From an uncultured Fodinibius sp. (GTDB taxonomy: Bacteria > Bacteroidota > Rhodothermia > Balneolales > Balneolaceae): 64,000 nt of DNA. The notes under the pieces are model-generated. The model worked only from the letters and a program-made list of their open reading frames with translations, had not been told where the DNA came from and did not search any database. Where the stretch lies: positions 930,001 to 994,000 of the forward strand of contig CAJXMJ010000001.1 of NCBI GenBank assembly GCA_913056455.1, in the 5' to 3' direction. A program made the translations under genes and the position numbers. Shown in pieces: positions 63,238 to 64,000 of the stretch (positions are counted from its first letter, which is position 1; each line of letters begins with the position of its first letter).

Positions 63238-64000
63238 TTCTGGTCAAATTCTGACTCTTCCGGGGACTATTCTTTATCTCTGTTGCCCTACGCTCAACGA
63301 ACGAAATAATACGTCCGGCAATATTTTTTCCGGTTGCCGATTCAATGCCTTCCAATCCGGGCGAAGAGTTCACTTCGAGCACCAGCGGACCTCGTTCCGA
63401 CTGCAGCATGTCTACCCCTGCAACCGATAAACCCATCGCACGAGCAGCAATGAGGGCCGCACGACGTTCTTCTTTGGTTAGCTTAATTAGCTCCCCACTT
63501 CCGCCACGGTGTATATTCGATCGAAATTCTCCCTCCACACCTTTCCTTTTCATAGCGCCAACGACTTTGCCGTCCACCACAAAGGCTCTGATATCCTCGC
63601 CTTTCGCCTCTTCGATAAATTCCTGAACAATTACCCGAGCCTTCATACTGTGAAATGCCTGGATAATCGATTCAGCTGCTTTAAAAGTCGGTGCTAAAAC
63701 CACACCAACGCCTTGTGTACCTTCCAGCAATTTAACGATGAGCGGTGGCCCCCCTACCGACTCAATAATTTTTCGCACCTCGGTAGAATAATTAGTAAAC
63801 ACCGTCTTGGGCATTCCAACACCGGCCCGTGCCATAATTTGCAGGCTTCTTAGTTTATCGCGAGACCGTACAAGGGCTTGGGATTCAACAGCTGTAAATA
63901 CTTTCATCATCTCAAACTGGCGAACTACTGCAGATCCATAAAACGTCACGGATGCACCAATACGAGGGATTACGGCATCAACCCCAGCCACTTTAGTGCC
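63230..64000 (-). CDS. rimK: RimK-type glutamate ligase, partial (5' end outside window)
   Basis: The frame runs off the right edge (257 codons seen, including GTK before the internal [14 protein letters not shown]). It is an ATP-grasp ligase: [34 protein letters not shown] (about 100-113), [38 protein letters not shown] and [13 protein letters not shown], all of which match RimK, the enzyme that adds glutamates to the C-terminus of ribosomal protein S6. It overlaps the aspartoacylase-like gene and heads this operon. Confidence 0.92.
   Translation of the reverse strand, partial: GTKVAGVDAVIPRIGASVTFYGSAVVRQFEMMKVFTAVESQALVRSRDKLRSLQIMARAGVGMPKTVFTNYSTEVRKIIESVGGPPLIVKLLEGTQGVGVVLAPTFKAAESIIQAFHSMKARVIVQEFIEEAKGEDIRAFVVDGKVVGAMKRKGVEGEFRSNIHRGGSGELIKLTKEERRAALIAARAMGLSVAGVDMLQSERGPLVLEVNSSPGLEGIESATGKNIAGRIISFVERRATEIKNSPRKSQNLTRNA

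Noticed and set aside
1-64000. tRNA and rRNA genes
   Set aside because: No T-loop type motif in a cloverleaf context and no rRNA-like stretch was found.

Overview
The window (64 kb, moderately AT-rich, dense, mostly single-copy housekeeping genes) looks like a chromosome segment of a Bacteroidota/Balneolota-type bacterium. The clues are promoters of the TTTG/TTG-N19-20-TAnnTTTG type, families largely confined to that group (DUF2480 beside SUF genes, DUF5777 beside YceI and cytochrome c), SD-poor starts with many TTG/GTG codons, and a Gram-negative envelope gene set (BamD, SurA-like foldases, lipoproteins, Omp85-like barrel). The exact genus is inference; a Balneolales-like organism is my best guess.

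Layout. 1-3160 (minus): an ECF sigma factor, a membrane-anchored sigma partner with a barrel-like C-terminus, a monohaem cytochrome lipoprotein, YceI and a cut DUF5777 protein, with a possible small RNA upstream. 3490-5304 (plus): BI-1-like membrane protein and MltG. 5301-16528 (minus): LppC-like binding protein, GuaA, the efp-accB-accC-gcvH operon, an NSS transporter, MetG, a small orphan and a SpoU methyltransferase. 16705-24762 (plus): GreA, UDP-glucose dehydrogenase (strikingly GC-rich) with UDP-glucuronate decarboxylase, a NUDIX enzyme, a POTRA-less Omp85-like barrel coupled to a catalytically dead caspase-like lipoprotein, an EamA transporter and Pta. 25084-31488 (plus): SUF iron-sulfur cluster operon (sufB, C, D, S, nfu, sufA, DUF2480). 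31567-36899 (plus): SDR, type 2 IPP isomerase, polyprenyl synthase, BamD, NadD, S66 carboxypeptidase. 36907-45939 (minus): VWA protein and MoxR, two SurA-type foldases, nucleoside transporter plus thymidine kinase, FMN 2-hydroxyacid oxidase. 46023-49812 (plus): Der, a solitary NuoI-like ferredoxin, DinB-like protein, membrane protein, peroxiredoxin. 59738-64000: fasciclin protein, then a minus-strand operon of RimK, aspartoacylase-like, DUF952, M20-like peptidase and lipid kinase.

The most unusual part is 50540-58650. Here a run of unrelated minus-strand genes (CPBP protease, MORN lipoprotein, glycosyltransferase, small lipoprotein, BspA-like lipoprotein, DUF5677 protein, unknown membrane protein) is separated by a family of related repeats. 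Five clear copies, and one eroded one, sit just 3' of the genes, all in the same orientation, with TAAC...GTTA ends and imperfect dyads. This is the architecture of an integron cassette array without an integrase in view (a CALIN), or of an undescribed 3'-end repeat family that works similarly. It is followed by about 1.1 kb of very AT-rich, gene-free DNA.

All function calls are from reading the sequence and family knowledge; no database search or structure prediction was run.
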